The translations under genes and the position numbers were made by a program. Shown one piece after another: positions 13,507 through 21,124 of a stretch of 58,152 nucleotides of DNA. The stretch lies in assembly GCF_900163835.1 (NCBI RefSeq), contig NZ_FUKR01000050.1:1-58152 (forward strand), given 5' to 3'. The notes under the pieces are model-generated. The model did not search any database. It was not told the DNA's origin and saw only the letters and a program-made list of their open reading frames with translations. The stretch comes from Mycetocola reblochoni REB411. Its GTDB lineage: Bacteria > Actinomycetota > Actinomycetes > Actinomycetales > Microbacteriaceae. Each line of letters starts with the position of its first letter. Within the stretch, counting starts at the first letter, position 1.

Positions 13507-14078
13507 CTGACCCGGACCTGGACAAGCTCGCCGAAGAGATCGCTCGGCACAAGCTCATACACGTATCTGTTAGCCGAGACGCCTGCTACTGCCGGTGCGG
13601 AGAGAAATACCCACGCAACGGCGAGGAACATCTGAGGTGGTTCGACATGCATTTGGCCCGTGCCGTGTTCGCATGGATGCAGCGTGACGTGTTGAAGGCC
13701 CGCCTGGACGCGCAGGCACCCGACGAGGACCAGCGGAAGAGCCTGGATCGCGTGATCGGGGCCGTCGTGTCCAACTCCATGAATCATCCAGTCCCGCACG
13801 TTGTGCTGGGGCGCGATGTCTCAGGGTTGCGGATGAAACTCACGGACGCCGTTCTGGCCTGGCTCCAAGGCAACGGCTGGGCTGCACCCGACGAGGGTGA
13901 GTGGGAGTACACGGATTCCGAGAAGCACCCAGGACCGAACCACCTAACCGCGTTCTCTGCAAGCCTCGAAGCCCTATCCGCAAGACAGGCACGCCGGACG
14001 CGGCTGGGACACGAACCACTAACCATTTGGCGTCGTCGCCGGGCAGGCGCGTGGGAACCCGTGGTGCCGCCGTCATGA
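13503..14078 (+). CDS. Phage protein with N-terminal Cys cluster
   Basis: 191 aa. After a helical start, DACYCRCGEKYPR followed by HLRWFDMHLARAVFAWMQRD suggests a small zinc site (three Cys plus His) feeding a helix. The middle contains a second FDMH-like helical repeat (LRMKLTDAVLAWLQGNGWAA). The C-terminus is basic. No family assigned. Confidence 0.6.
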   Translation: MTDPDLDKLAEEIARHKLIHVSVSRDACYCRCGEKYPRNGEEHLRWFDMHLARAVFAWMQRDVLKARLDAQAPDEDQRKSLDRVIGAVVSNSMNHPVPHVVLGRDVSGLRMKLTDAVLAWLQGNGWAAPDEGEWEYTDSEKHPGPNHLTAFSASLEALSARQARRTRLGHEPLTIWRRRRAGAWEPVVPPS

Positions 14079-14341
14079 ACATGTCGCAAGCATTCGTTGA
14101 TACCCGAGGGGGCGTACTGAAAGTGCGCCCCCTTATTGACGCCCCAGCAGGTCCGTCACCACACGAACGGGTGCCGTGGACCGTCATGGGGTCGATCAAG
14201 CACTGGCAAGACGGGTGGCACTGGGCATGCGGCAAACGAGTCGGCATCGCACCCGACGAACAAGCCGCCATCCGCCACGCCCTCGCCACCCTCGACCTCA
14301 CACCAGCACAACCACAAGACACCACACCCGGCCTGTTCTAG
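14075..14341 (+). CDS. Small phage protein, function unknown
   Basis: 88 aa from ATG 14075, overlapping the previous stop by 4 nt. The central IKHWQDGWHWACGKRVGI and PDEQAAIRHALATL resemble a compact alpha/beta unit. Ends with a Pro/Thr-rich tail. Function unknown. Confidence 0.58.
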   Translation: MNMSQAFVDTRGGVLKVRPLIDAPAGPSPHERVPWTVMGSIKHWQDGWHWACGKRVGIAPDEQAAIRHALATLDLTPAQPQDTTPGLF

Positions 14342-14360
14342 GCGGGGAGGAAGGAACACC

Positions 14361-14654
14361 ATGAAGGCGAAAGACCTCCGCGGCCTCGCAACCGCAGTCT
14401 TCCGAGGCATCACACCAGAGCAACGCCGCTTCATCGCCCGCGAAGCCGCGTATCAGGACCACGATGCCGCCTTGCGGGCACTCGCGGCGACACCCGACCA
14501 GCTCGATGCGGCCCGGATGGTCGTCGCCTCAGGCGCAACCGCGCGCGAGGTCGCCGTCTTCACCAAGATGGCGGCAAGACGCCGCGTCACTAGCGAGGAT
14601 CTCTGCATCCTCGAAGACTGCGGCTACGACATCAGGCTCAGGAGGGCACTATGA
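14361..14654 (+). CDS. Small helical phage protein
   Basis: 97 aa from ATG 14361 behind GGGGAGGAAGG. All-helical, with FRGITPEQRRFIAREAAYQ and QLDAARMVVASGATAREVAV; the latter could be part of an HTH, but there is no clear recognition helix. Overlaps the Xis-like gene by 4 nt. Confidence 0.6.
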   Translation: MKAKDLRGLATAVFRGITPEQRRFIAREAAYQDHDAALRALAATPDQLDAARMVVASGATAREVAVFTKMAARRRVTSEDLCILEDCGYDIRLRRAL

Positions 14655-14863
14655 CAGCGCAGTGGGTCACAGTCGCGCAGGCTGCGAAGATGGCGAATGT
14701 CACGCCATCGATCGTGCACCGATGGGTGAAGGCCGGCAAGGTGACGAAGGTCGCCACCGGTCGTGCGGCACGGGTACGACTCGATCAGGTCCTCAACGCC
14801 GAACGCTCGGGACGCCAGAACCACGGGCGGGGTCGAGTTAAAGCCCAGGCCAGTGGCGGTTAA
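14651..14863 (+). CDS. MerR/excisionase-type HTH protein (second copy class)
   Basis: 70 aa. WVTVAQAAKMANVTPSIVHR then WVKAGKVTKVATGRAARVRL is a clear HTH_17 domain with a basic C-terminal tail (RQNHGRGRVK). It is the last gene of the early operon. As the phage's second protein of this type it may be the excisionase or a late-gene regulator acting at the adjacent 14864-15254 control region; sequence does not decide. Confidence 0.72.
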   Translation: MTAQWVTVAQAAKMANVTPSIVHRWVKAGKVTKVATGRAARVRLDQVLNAERSGRQNHGRGRVKAQASGG

Positions 14864-14912
14864 ACGGTCACAATTGTCACTCTGCCGTGGTACGCTAGAC
14901 GTATCGAATTCT

Positions 14913-14948
14913 GAATGCCCCGGAACCTGAAACGGTCCCGGGGCATTC
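14913..14948. terminator. 11-bp hairpin closing the early operon
   Basis: GAATGCCCCGG (14913-14923) pairs perfectly with CCGGGGCATTC (14938-14948) across a 14-nt loop. It lies between the end of the rightward early operon (14863) and the stop of the leftward zinc-ribbon gene (14966), the place for a bidirectional terminator. T-richness on either side is modest. Upstream 14864-14912 contains a TTGTCA and a TACGCT but not at promoter spacing, so I call no promoter there. Confidence 0.55.
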
Positions 14949-14965
14949 GGCGTTTCAGCAGTGAA

Positions 14966-15163
14966 TCAGATCAGCGTCAGCGAATTCGATGCGGGCGCCG
15001 GAACATGCGAAACGTTCCGCACCCCACACCTCGGGCACTCCACCCGATGCACTGGCAAAGCCAGACGCTCCGGATTGTCGGACACCTTCGAGATAGCCGC
15101 CCCGCAATCCCTGCAGCCAAGCCCACTGACTGCCTTCTTCACCACTTCAGGCTCAAGAGCCAT
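14966..15163 (-). CDS. Small zinc-ribbon protein on the minus strand
   Basis: 65 aa. CRDCGAAIS and ECPRCGVRN give two CxxC knuckles about 26 residues apart, a zinc ribbon, flanked by a helical start (EPEVVKKAVSGLG). The ATG at 15163 is chosen because AGGGGGAG lies just upstream on the minus strand; a longer reading to 15277 lacks such a site. It runs against both flanking phage operons and ends next to the 14913-14948 hairpin. The opposite-strand reading over this interval lacks a supported start. Confidence 0.52.
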   Translation of the reverse strand: MALEPEVVKKAVSGLGCRDCGAAISKVSDNPERLALPVHRVECPRCGVRNVSHVPAPASNSLTLI

Positions 15164-15254
15164 ACGCTCCCCCTTTTGCTTCTCGCCGATACCCGACGAG
15201 GCAGACACTCGCCTACGCCTCAACGCTACCCACAGCCGCCGACAGGAGAGCCCG
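15164..15254. promoter_or_regulatory. Intergenic region at the head of the late operon
   Basis: This gap separates the leftward zinc-ribbon gene from the rightward late operon and should hold the late promoter. I see no convincing -35/-10 pair. The ribosome site GACAGGAGAG for the gene at 15255 is clear. Confidence 0.3.
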
Positions 15255-15491
15255 ATGACCATTCCCAAGATCGCCACGCACTACAGCCTCGCCAAGCCCG
15301 ACGAGTACGAAGCGACCGAACTCATCGGCGAACCCATCCCCCACCCTGACGCCCTCACCATCAACGACACCCCCGTCCCCGGATACGTCGCATGCAGCGA
15401 ATGTCACCACGCAGTACCCGACACCGCATACGCCTGGGACTCGCACACCAGAGCTCACGGCACCCCACTTCCTCTCGCCGACACCCAGTAA
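15255..15491 (+). CDS. Small phage protein upstream of terminase
   Basis: 78 aa from ATG 15255 (GGAGAG upstream). VACSECHHAVPDTAYAWDSH contains CxxCHH and a later His, a possible zinc site, at the C-terminal end. Located immediately before the small terminase, a common place for small HNH or DNA-binding proteins, but this one lacks an HNH motif. Confidence 0.6.
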   Translation: MTIPKIATHYSLAKPDEYEATELIGEPIPHPDALTINDTPVPGYVACSECHHAVPDTAYAWDSHTRAHGTPLPLADTQ

Positions 15492-15523
15492 CCGCCGGCA
15501 CCGACCCCGCCCGGAGGTGAACA

Positions 15524-16024
15524 GTGGCAACAACATTCACCGACGAAATGCGTGCGGAGGCGCGTCGCCTTCACGCCGAGGGGCTGGGTTGCAACGCGAT
15601 CGCGAAGCGCATCGGGATCTCCCCCGCCGCCGTGTCCCGGTGGGCGAAGCGTGAGGGGCTCGTGTTCGACCGGTCGCGGACGAAGCGTGCGGTTGAGGCT
15701 CACACGGTGGATCTCGCTGCTGCTCGTCTTCGTCTGGTGGGGAAGATGGCTACCGCTGCTGAGGGCATGCTGGACAGCATCGGTTCCCCGTACCTGGTGT
15801 ACAACTTCGGCGGGAAGGACAACACGTACGAGGAGCACACCCTCGCGTCTCCCCCGGTCGAGGTGAAACGCTCGATTATCGTGACGGCTGGTATCGCGTT
15901 CGACAAGGCGTCCCGCATCGTGGAGCGCGACCCCGACGTGTCCGGCCCGGTGTCGACGCTGCAGAAGCTCGAGACCGCGTTCGAGTCGATCCTCCGCACC
16001 ACGGACACTCCTGATGGGGCGTGA
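15524..16024 (+). CDS. Terminase small subunit
   Basis: 166 aa, GTG start behind GGAGGTG. N-terminal HTH (EMRAEARRLHAEGLGCNAIA, RIGISPAAVSRWAKREG) for recognising the packaging site, then a helical oligomerisation region (LRLVGKMATAAEGMLDSIGS, GIAFDKASRIVERD). Directly precedes and overlaps the large subunit by 11 nt. The small subunit delivers phage DNA to the portal-bound motor. Confidence 0.83.
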   Translation: MATTFTDEMRAEARRLHAEGLGCNAIAKRIGISPAAVSRWAKREGLVFDRSRTKRAVEAHTVDLAAARLRLVGKMATAAEGMLDSIGSPYLVYNFGGKDNTYEEHTLASPPVEVKRSIIVTAGIAFDKASRIVERDPDVSGPVSTLQKLETAFESILRTTDTPDGA

Positions 16025-17309
16025 CGCGTTCGGCCAGGTCACAGACGTAATGTCGCTGTCGCAGATGCGGTCCATCGTTCACTGCCGCGACAAGAAGGTC
16101 GCACTGTGGTCGGGGGCCGTGTCGTCTGGGAAGACGTTCTCGTCGCTGTGGGCGTTCCTCATGGCTGTGCCTCGTGCGCCCCGTGGCGGCAACATCGTCA
16201 TCGTGGGTCGAACACTCGACACGGTGTACGCGAACGTGTTCAAGCTCCTCACTGACCCTGCGATCTTCGGCGACCTGGCCAAGCATGTGTCCTACACGCA
16301 GGGGGCGAAGACGGCGACGATCCTCGGCCGTGAAGTTCTCGTGTACGGGGCGAACGACGGCACCTCGGAGACGAAGATCCGCGGATCGACTATCGGCCTC
16401 GCCTACGTTGACGAGCTCACGATCCTGCCTGAGGGGTTCTGGGACATGCTGTACACGCGTCTCCGTGTCCCCGGCGCCCGTGTCATGGCGACGACGAACC
16501 CCGGTTCTCAGAACCACTGGTTGCGGAAGAAGTGGATTCTCAAGGCCGAGCAGAAGGGCCTCATCCACTTTCACTTCACGATGGACGACAACCCGTCGTT
16601 GGAGCCGGAGTACGTTGCCGAGCAGAAGGCCGCGTTCGCTGGTGTGTTCTACGACCGCTTCATCCGCGGGTTGTGGACGAACGCTGAGGGCGCCGTGTAC
16701 TCGATGTGGGACGCAGAGAAGCACGTTGTTCCCTGGGGCGATCTACCACCGATCGAACGTGTCCTCAGTGTCGGTACCGACTACGGAACCACGAACACCA
16801 CCGCCGCAGTGATGCTCGGCCTCACTGCCGAGGAGATCCCCCGCCTGGTGCTGCTGGACGAGTGGTCGTACTCATCCCGTGACAACCACGGCCGCACAGT
16901 CTCGGATGACTACCTCGCCCGCAACATCATCGACTGGCTCCCCCAGAGGCACCACCCGGAGGGCAACCCGCTCCCTGAGTACGTGTTCCTGGACCCGTCA
17001 GCCGCGTCGCTACGCACCCGCATGCGCGAGCTCGGCACGACGACGTGGGCGGCAGACAACGACGTGTCAGCCGGCATCGGTGACGTCGGGGCGCTCCTGG
17101 ACCGGGGACGCCTCATCGTGTCCGACCGGTGCGCGGGCGTGCTCGAGGAGATCACGGAGTTCCAGTGGGACCCGAAGGCTGCTGAGAAGGGCGTCGACGC
17201 TGTGATCAAGCGCGATGACCACTTCATGGATGCCCTGCGGTATGCGGTGCGGTCCTCGCGGAACCTCTGGGCCCCGTACATCAACTACACCGACAAGGAG
17301 GCCGCATGA
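16014..17309 (+). CDS. Terminase large subunit (packaging ATPase and nuclease)
   Basis: 431 aa. Walker A SGAVSSGKTF (about 33-41) and Walker B LAYVDELTIL (about 131-136) mark the N-terminal ATPase; the C-terminal RNase H-like nuclease shows VGTDYGTTNTTAAV, YVFLDPSAAS and a final RDDHFMDALRYA with acidic metal ligands. Length and motif spacing fit the PBSX/Terminase_6 type. It cuts and pumps DNA into the prohead through the portal encoded shortly downstream. Confidence 0.95.
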   Translation: MGRDAFGQVTDVMSLSQMRSIVHCRDKKVALWSGAVSSGKTFSSLWAFLMAVPRAPRGGNIVIVGRTLDTVYANVFKLLTDPAIFGDLAKHVSYTQGAKTATILGREVLVYGANDGTSETKIRGSTIGLAYVDELTILPEGFWDMLYTRLRVPGARVMATTNPGSQNHWLRKKWILKAEQKGLIHFHFTMDDNPSLEPEYVAEQKAAFAGVFYDRFIRGLWTNAEGAVYSMWDAEKHVVPWGDLPPIERVLSVGTDYGTTNTTAAVMLGLTAEEIPRLVLLDEWSYSSRDNHGRTVSDDYLARNIIDWLPQRHHPEGNPLPEYVFLDPSAASLRTRMRELGTTTWAADNDVSAGIGDVGALLDRGRLIVSDRCAGVLEEITEFQWDPKAAEKGVDAVIKRDDHFMDALRYAVRSSRNLWAPYINYTDKEAA

Positions 17310-17494
17310 TGGTCGCAGCACTGAACATCAAGCCGTGGCGTGTGCTCATCGACACCGGCAAGGACGAGCCCGTCATCGTCGGCACGGTCGAGCTCAGCAT
17401 CGACACCGCCGCGGACGGCACGGTGACCGCGGACTTCCGCCGGCAGCGCCGCGAACTGAAGCGGCTACTGCGTGCCGCCGCGAGGGCCGTATGA
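17306..17494 (+). CDS. Small protein between terminase and portal
   Basis: 62 aa, begins with tandem ATG codons overlapping the terminase stop. Beta-rich centre (PWRVLIDTGKDEPVIVGTVE, TVTADFRRQRRELKRLLRAA) ending in a basic helix. Function unknown. Confidence 0.6.
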   Translation: MMVAALNIKPWRVLIDTGKDEPVIVGTVELSIDTAADGTVTADFRRQRRELKRLLRAAARAV

Positions 17495-17622
17495 GTGACC
17501 GGTTCGAGTGCGAGTGCGGACGTTCCTGGTGGTCCGCGAAGGCCATGATGCTGTGCCCCCACGACCGCCGCCCGTCTCAGACTGTGCCGTACGCCGAGGA
17601 GGTGCCGCATGCTGCCTCGTGA
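17491..17622 (+). CDS. Very small Cys-containing protein
   Basis: 43 aa from ATG 17491, overlapping genes on both sides. CECGRSWWSAKAMMLCPHD has three Cys and a His compatible with one zinc. Short, but the overlap pattern (ATGA at the start, 14 nt into the portal gene) argues that it is translated. Confidence 0.55.
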   Translation: MSDRFECECGRSWWSAKAMMLCPHDRRPSQTVPYAEEVPHAAS

Positions 17623-19132
17623 GAACACGTCCTGGCCGCCGTCGCCGTGGGACCACGCCTATGCGACGTACGCGGAGAACGAAGCCTGGTACCTCGGCGA
17701 CACGAAGCGCCTGCAGGCGATCTACCGCCGTCAGGGACAGGCGACGCACACGCACCGGGGCGAACTACACACGGGCGGTGTCGTCGGTGCTGTGTCGCGC
17801 ATGTTCTGGGGTCGCCCCGTGCCGCCCGGCGAGCACCGCACTCGTGTGCACATTCCGGCACCGTCTGACCTGGCGACGCTGTCGTCGGACTTGATCTTCT
17901 CCGAACCGCCCGAGGTCACCCTCAGCGTGGAGGACAAGAAGGCGCAGGCCAGGCTTGACGTCATCGGCAACTCAGACGACGCACACGCCATGTTCAACAC
18001 CATGGGTGAGCTCAAGTCCGTTTTCGGTGCGACCGCGCTCGTCACCCGGTGGGACACGGACATCGCGGACCACGCCTGGTTGGAGTGTGCAGCCGCTGAC
18101 GTTGTCATCCCGACGTTCCGGTCCGGGAAGCTCGCGTCTCTCGCACTGTGGACAGAGCACCGGGATGGGCAGCGCGTGTACCGGCATGTGGAGGACCACC
18201 AGCCGGGGTTCATCGAGCACGCCCTCTACCTCGGCACGGCGGACAACCTGGGGCGGCGTGTGCCGTTGCAGGAGCGCCCGGAGACGGAGCACCTGGCGTT
18301 GCTCGTCGACGGAGACTCTCGGATGCTCACCGGCATCGACCGGTTGACGGCGTCGTACAACATCAACATGCCGTCGCGTGCGTGGCGGAAGCGCGGCCAG
18401 CTTGCGCATGCGGGCCGGTCTGACTTCGCCGGCGCCCTGCAGCTGTTCGATGCGATTGACGAGACGTGGTCGTCGTGGATGCGTGACCTGAAGCTCGCCG
18501 GCGGGAAGGTCATCGTCCCGGACGCGTACCTGCAGTCCAACGGGCGCGGTAAGGGTGCGTTCTTCGACGAGTCGCGTGAGTTCATGGTCGGCATCAACTC
18601 CCCCGGCGACCCGAACGGTGCCGGCAAGCTCGACGTGGTGCAGTTCAAGATCCGTGTCGAGGAGCACGAGCGCACCCTGTACGGGCTGTACAAGGAGCTG
18701 CTGCGGCATGCGGGCTACTCGCATTCGGTGTGGGGCGAGTACAACTCGTCGTCGCAGGCCACCGCGACGGAGGTCGAGGACCGCAACAAGGCGTCGGAGC
18801 GGACCCGTGACAAGAAGGCCCTGTTCGACCGGGCGGCGATCGCTGAGCAGTCAGCGACCGCGCTCGAGGTCGACGGGCTGTTGTTCCCGGGGAAGGGCGG
18901 CGGACGGTTCGACTTGCCGCAGGTCGTGTTCCCTGAGGTGTCGCAGATTGACCCGGAGAAGGGTGCGCGTGTGGTGCAGTTGCTCTCCGCGGCGGGGGCT
19001 GCGTCCACGCAGACGCTCGTGGCGCGTGCGAATCCTGACTGGGATGAGGCGCGGGTCACGCAGGAGGTCGAAGCGATCGAGGCGGTGAAGCAGTCCTCAC
19101 GAATGGTCGACCCGGCCGGTGTGACGTTCTGA
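17609..19132 (+). CDS. Portal protein
   Basis: 507 aa, the usual size for siphovirus portals. N-terminal WYLGDTKRLQAIYRRQGQAT, the AHAMFNTMGELKSVFGATAL region, the central clip/wing and the C-terminal helical ERTRDKKALFDRAAIAEQSA fit SPP1-gp6-like portals of actinophages. Twelve copies form the DNA channel at one capsid vertex and bind the terminase. Gene order terminase-portal-MuF supports the call. Confidence 0.9.
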   Translation: MLPRENTSWPPSPWDHAYATYAENEAWYLGDTKRLQAIYRRQGQATHTHRGELHTGGVVGAVSRMFWGRPVPPGEHRTRVHIPAPSDLATLSSDLIFSEPPEVTLSVEDKKAQARLDVIGNSDDAHAMFNTMGELKSVFGATALVTRWDTDIADHAWLECAAADVVIPTFRSGKLASLALWTEHRDGQRVYRHVEDHQPGFIEHALYLGTADNLGRRVPLQERPETEHLALLVDGDSRMLTGIDRLTASYNINMPSRAWRKRGQLAHAGRSDFAGALQLFDAIDETWSSWMRDLKLAGGKVIVPDAYLQSNGRGKGAFFDESREFMVGINSPGDPNGAGKLDVVQFKIRVEEHERTLYGLYKELLRHAGYSHSVWGEYNSSSQATATEVEDRNKASERTRDKKALFDRAAIAEQSATALEVDGLLFPGKGGGRFDLPQVVFPEVSQIDPEKGARVVQLLSAAGAASTQTLVARANPDWDEARVTQEVEAIEAVKQSSRMVDPAGVTF

Positions 19133-19151
19133 CGTTTGGGAGGAGGCCACC

Positions 19152-20690
19152 GTGCCGCAGTTCCTCCCCAACCCGGATGTTGACCCGGCGCAGCTGATCG
19201 AAGACCTCGCTGCCGCGCTGGCATCGCACTACACGGGCATCGAGGCGCGGCTGCAGGCCGAGCTCGCCCGTCGCCTCCGCAAGGGCTTGGAGCAGTACCC
19301 GGACCTGACGGAGCGGGCCCGTGTGATGAAGGAGCTCGACGCGGAAGCCCGTGCCGCGCTCGGCGGCACGAACGCCCGCACGCTCGCTGCGTCGGTGATC
19401 AGCATCGCCACAGCGCAGGGCACTGTGGCCGCGGCGGACTGGCTCGACCTCGCGAAGCACCTGCCTCGCACGGTCGGGTACACCACCACGTCGGCGAACG
19501 CCGGACTCATGCTCACCATGGATCTGGCGAACAAGCTCGAAGCGCTGCACCTGCGCATCCTGCGGTACCCGTCGGATGAGTACCAGCGCATCGTGGCCGC
19601 GATCAGCCCTGACATTCTCGGCGGCACGTCCACGTTGCGGGTGACGCAGGCGCAGATCGTGTCGAAGTTCCTGTCGGAGGGCATCACAGGGTTCGTCGAC
19701 AGGGCGGACAGGCGGTGGCGCATCGGCTCCTACGCAGAGATGGCGACCCGCACAGCGGTGAACCGGGCCTGGTCGGATGCTGGCGTGTACCGGATGCAGC
19801 AGTCGGGCATCAACCTGGTCACCCCGTCGGTCGCGGTGGATGCGTGCGAACGGTGCTCGGCGTGGGCGGGGAAGACCCTGTCGACGGACGGTGTCACGGG
19901 TGTGCGCCTCGTGCAGCACGCCCTTGAGGATCGCATGGTGTCCGTCGCCGTGGATGCGACCCTCGAGGAGGCGCGTGCGGCAGGGCTGCAGCACCCGAAC
20001 TGCCGGGACACGATGCTGCCCGTCATGCCCGGTCTGCCTGCACCGCCGGTCAGTGCTGCTGATCCGGCGAAGGCTGAGGCGCGCGACAAACTGCGTGCGC
20101 TCGAGCGGGAGGTGCGGTCGGCGAAGCGTGACGAGGTCACCGCGCCGACGCCTGCCGCCCGGGCAGAGGCTCGCGCGGCGGTGCTCGAGGCGCAGGCCGA
20201 TGTGCGGGAGCATGTGAAGCGCACGGGTGTGACGCGGCGGAACTACCGGGAGCAGCTGCACTTCTCAGATGGGCAGGGACTGACCGCGCCGAACGCCGCG
20301 CCGTCGAGGACCGGCGCGGTTCGCGTGCCCGACGGCGCTGTCGTCGAGGGCCATGAGCGTGCCACGGCGGATGTTCTCGCCAGGTACGGGCATGACGTGG
20401 AGTTCCGGCCGTTGTCGTTCGAGCCGGGCGTGAAGAACCCGGACGTGCTGATGGATGGGGAGATCTGGGAGTTCAAGGCCCCGCTTGGGTCAGGGAAGAA
20501 CACGATCGCCCACCAATTCAGTCGAGCTGGTCGTCAGAGTTCTCGTCTCGTGCTCGACATGTCACGCAGCCCGATTCCCGATGCTGACGCATTGGCTGAG
20601 GCGACCCGGCGTCTTCGGTCTGGCCCGAAGGTGACGGAGCTCATCTTCATCGGCAAGGACGGTGTTCCTATTCACGTCCACCGGAGTTAA
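19152..20690 (+). CDS. MuF-like minor capsid protein with C-terminal PD-(D/E)XK toxin-like domain
   Basis: 512 aa, GTG start behind GGAGG. Residues about 1-310 are a MuF/SPP1-gp7 minor head protein (WRIGSYAEMATRTAVNRAWS, CERCSAWAGKTLS, LQHPNCRDTMLPVMPGLP). After a charged linker (about 320-390), residues about 393-512 form a separate domain, ERATADVLARYGHDVEFRPL, with D431 and E440-F-K442 in NPDVLMDGEIWEFKAP and a QSSRLVLDMSRS strand, resembling CdiA-C-terminal tRNA nucleases of the PD-(D/E)XK fold. MuF proteins fused to polymorphic toxin tips are known from temperate phages. No immunity gene is evident next to it. Confidence 0.85.
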   Translation: MPQFLPNPDVDPAQLIEDLAAALASHYTGIEARLQAELARRLRKGLEQYPDLTERARVMKELDAEARAALGGTNARTLAASVISIATAQGTVAAADWLDLAKHLPRTVGYTTTSANAGLMLTMDLANKLEALHLRILRYPSDEYQRIVAAISPDILGGTSTLRVTQAQIVSKFLSEGITGFVDRADRRWRIGSYAEMATRTAVNRAWSDAGVYRMQQSGINLVTPSVAVDACERCSAWAGKTLSTDGVTGVRLVQHALEDRMVSVAVDATLEEARAAGLQHPNCRDTMLPVMPGLPAPPVSAADPAKAEARDKLRALEREVRSAKRDEVTAPTPAARAEARAAVLEAQADVREHVKRTGVTRRNYREQLHFSDGQGLTAPNAAPSRTGAVRVPDGAVVEGHERATADVLARYGHDVEFRPLSFEPGVKNPDVLMDGEIWEFKAPLGSGKNTIAHQFSRAGRQSSRLVLDMSRSPIPDADALAEATRRLRSGPKVTELIFIGKDGVPIHVHRS

Positions 20691-20694
20691 ACTG

Positions 20695-20832
20695 GTGGCG
20701 AGCCCGGCGGGCAGTGCTGTACGCACAGCCTCAGCCGGGTTCCTCGTTCCCGCCCATGGCATGAACGAAACAGGACCCGGCGGGCAGTACCAACGTGCAG
20801 CCTTAGCCGGGTCCCTTCATTCCACTATTTGA
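20695..20832 (+). other. Possible 45-aa ORF spanning both repeat units
   Basis: A GTG-initiated frame (45 aa, or 23 aa from ATG 20761) runs through both repeat units and stops before the terminator. No good ribosome site is seen and the repeat phase argues against coding, but it is the only ORF in the place where a toxin immunity gene would be expected, so it is recorded. Confidence 0.2.
20700..20815 (+). repeat. Two tandem ~43-nt RNA-like repeat units after the MuF-toxin gene
   Basis: Unit 1 (20700-20743) and unit 2 (20773-20815) share CCCGGCGGGCAGT, AGCCT(C/T)A and GCCGGG; CCCGGC/GCCGGG pair within each unit (20703-20708/20734-20739 and 20776-20781/20806-20811). The variable loop is one nucleotide shorter in unit 2, so the 5' halves fall in different reading phases; the likeness is therefore at nucleic-acid, not peptide, level. 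A terminator follows. Role unknown. Confidence 0.7.
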
Positions 20833-20864
20833 AGCCCCTGGCCTTACGGTCCGGGGCTTTTTCT
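20832..20864 (+). terminator. Rho-independent terminator after the MuF-toxin region
   Basis: AAGCCCC (20833-20839) pairs with GGGGCTT with an inner GG-CC step around CCTTACGG, followed by a T-run (TTTTTC). It separates the packaging/portal/MuF genes from the scaffold-capsid genes. Confidence 0.72.
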
Positions 20865-21124
20865 ATGCCCGGGGGCGACGTCAACACGTAGTACGCGTGA
20901 AGGGCGACCCATGATGCGGCCTCTCCGAACGCGGAGGCGTCCCTGCGTCACCCCCGACCATCCGTCCGAGGCGCCCTGTCATGCGTCTTTCCGTCGGCCA
21001 GCTCAGCCGTGGACGAAACGAGCCGCCCGCCCCGTATGTCGAGATGCGTTCTCCGTGCGGGGCGGGCCCATTCTCCCCGGCTGTCACGAGGGCGGTCGGG
21101 TTCCACCGAGAGCAGGAGGCTCAC
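20865..21124 (+). other. Gene-free leader of the scaffold-capsid genes
   Basis: About 260 nt without a supportable ORF between the terminator and the scaffold ATG. A CCTC/GAGG-based hairpin (about 20921-20940) and several GC-rich palindromes are present, but no clear promoter. Together with 20691-20864 it makes a 430-nt non-coding insert in an otherwise tightly packed late operon. Confidence 0.45.

Larger units (their letters stand above)
12679..13511 (+). repeat. Triplicated gene-junction sequence around GGTGACCCGATGA
   Basis: CCCCGGAGGTGACCCGATGA at 12679-12698 and 13035-13054 is a perfect 20-bp repeat. A third junction (13494-13511) shares GGTGACCCGATGACTGAC with the first. Each encodes the VTR tail of one gene, the GGAGGTG or GGGGGTG ribosome site and the start of the next, although the genes at 13051 and 13503 are unrelated to the duplicated pair. 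Confidence 0.8.

Noticed and set aside
20881-21087. Minus-strand 68-aa ORF as a MuF-toxin immunity gene
   Set aside because: Pro/Arg/Gly-rich translation, no ribosome site and wrong orientation relative to the toxin transcript.
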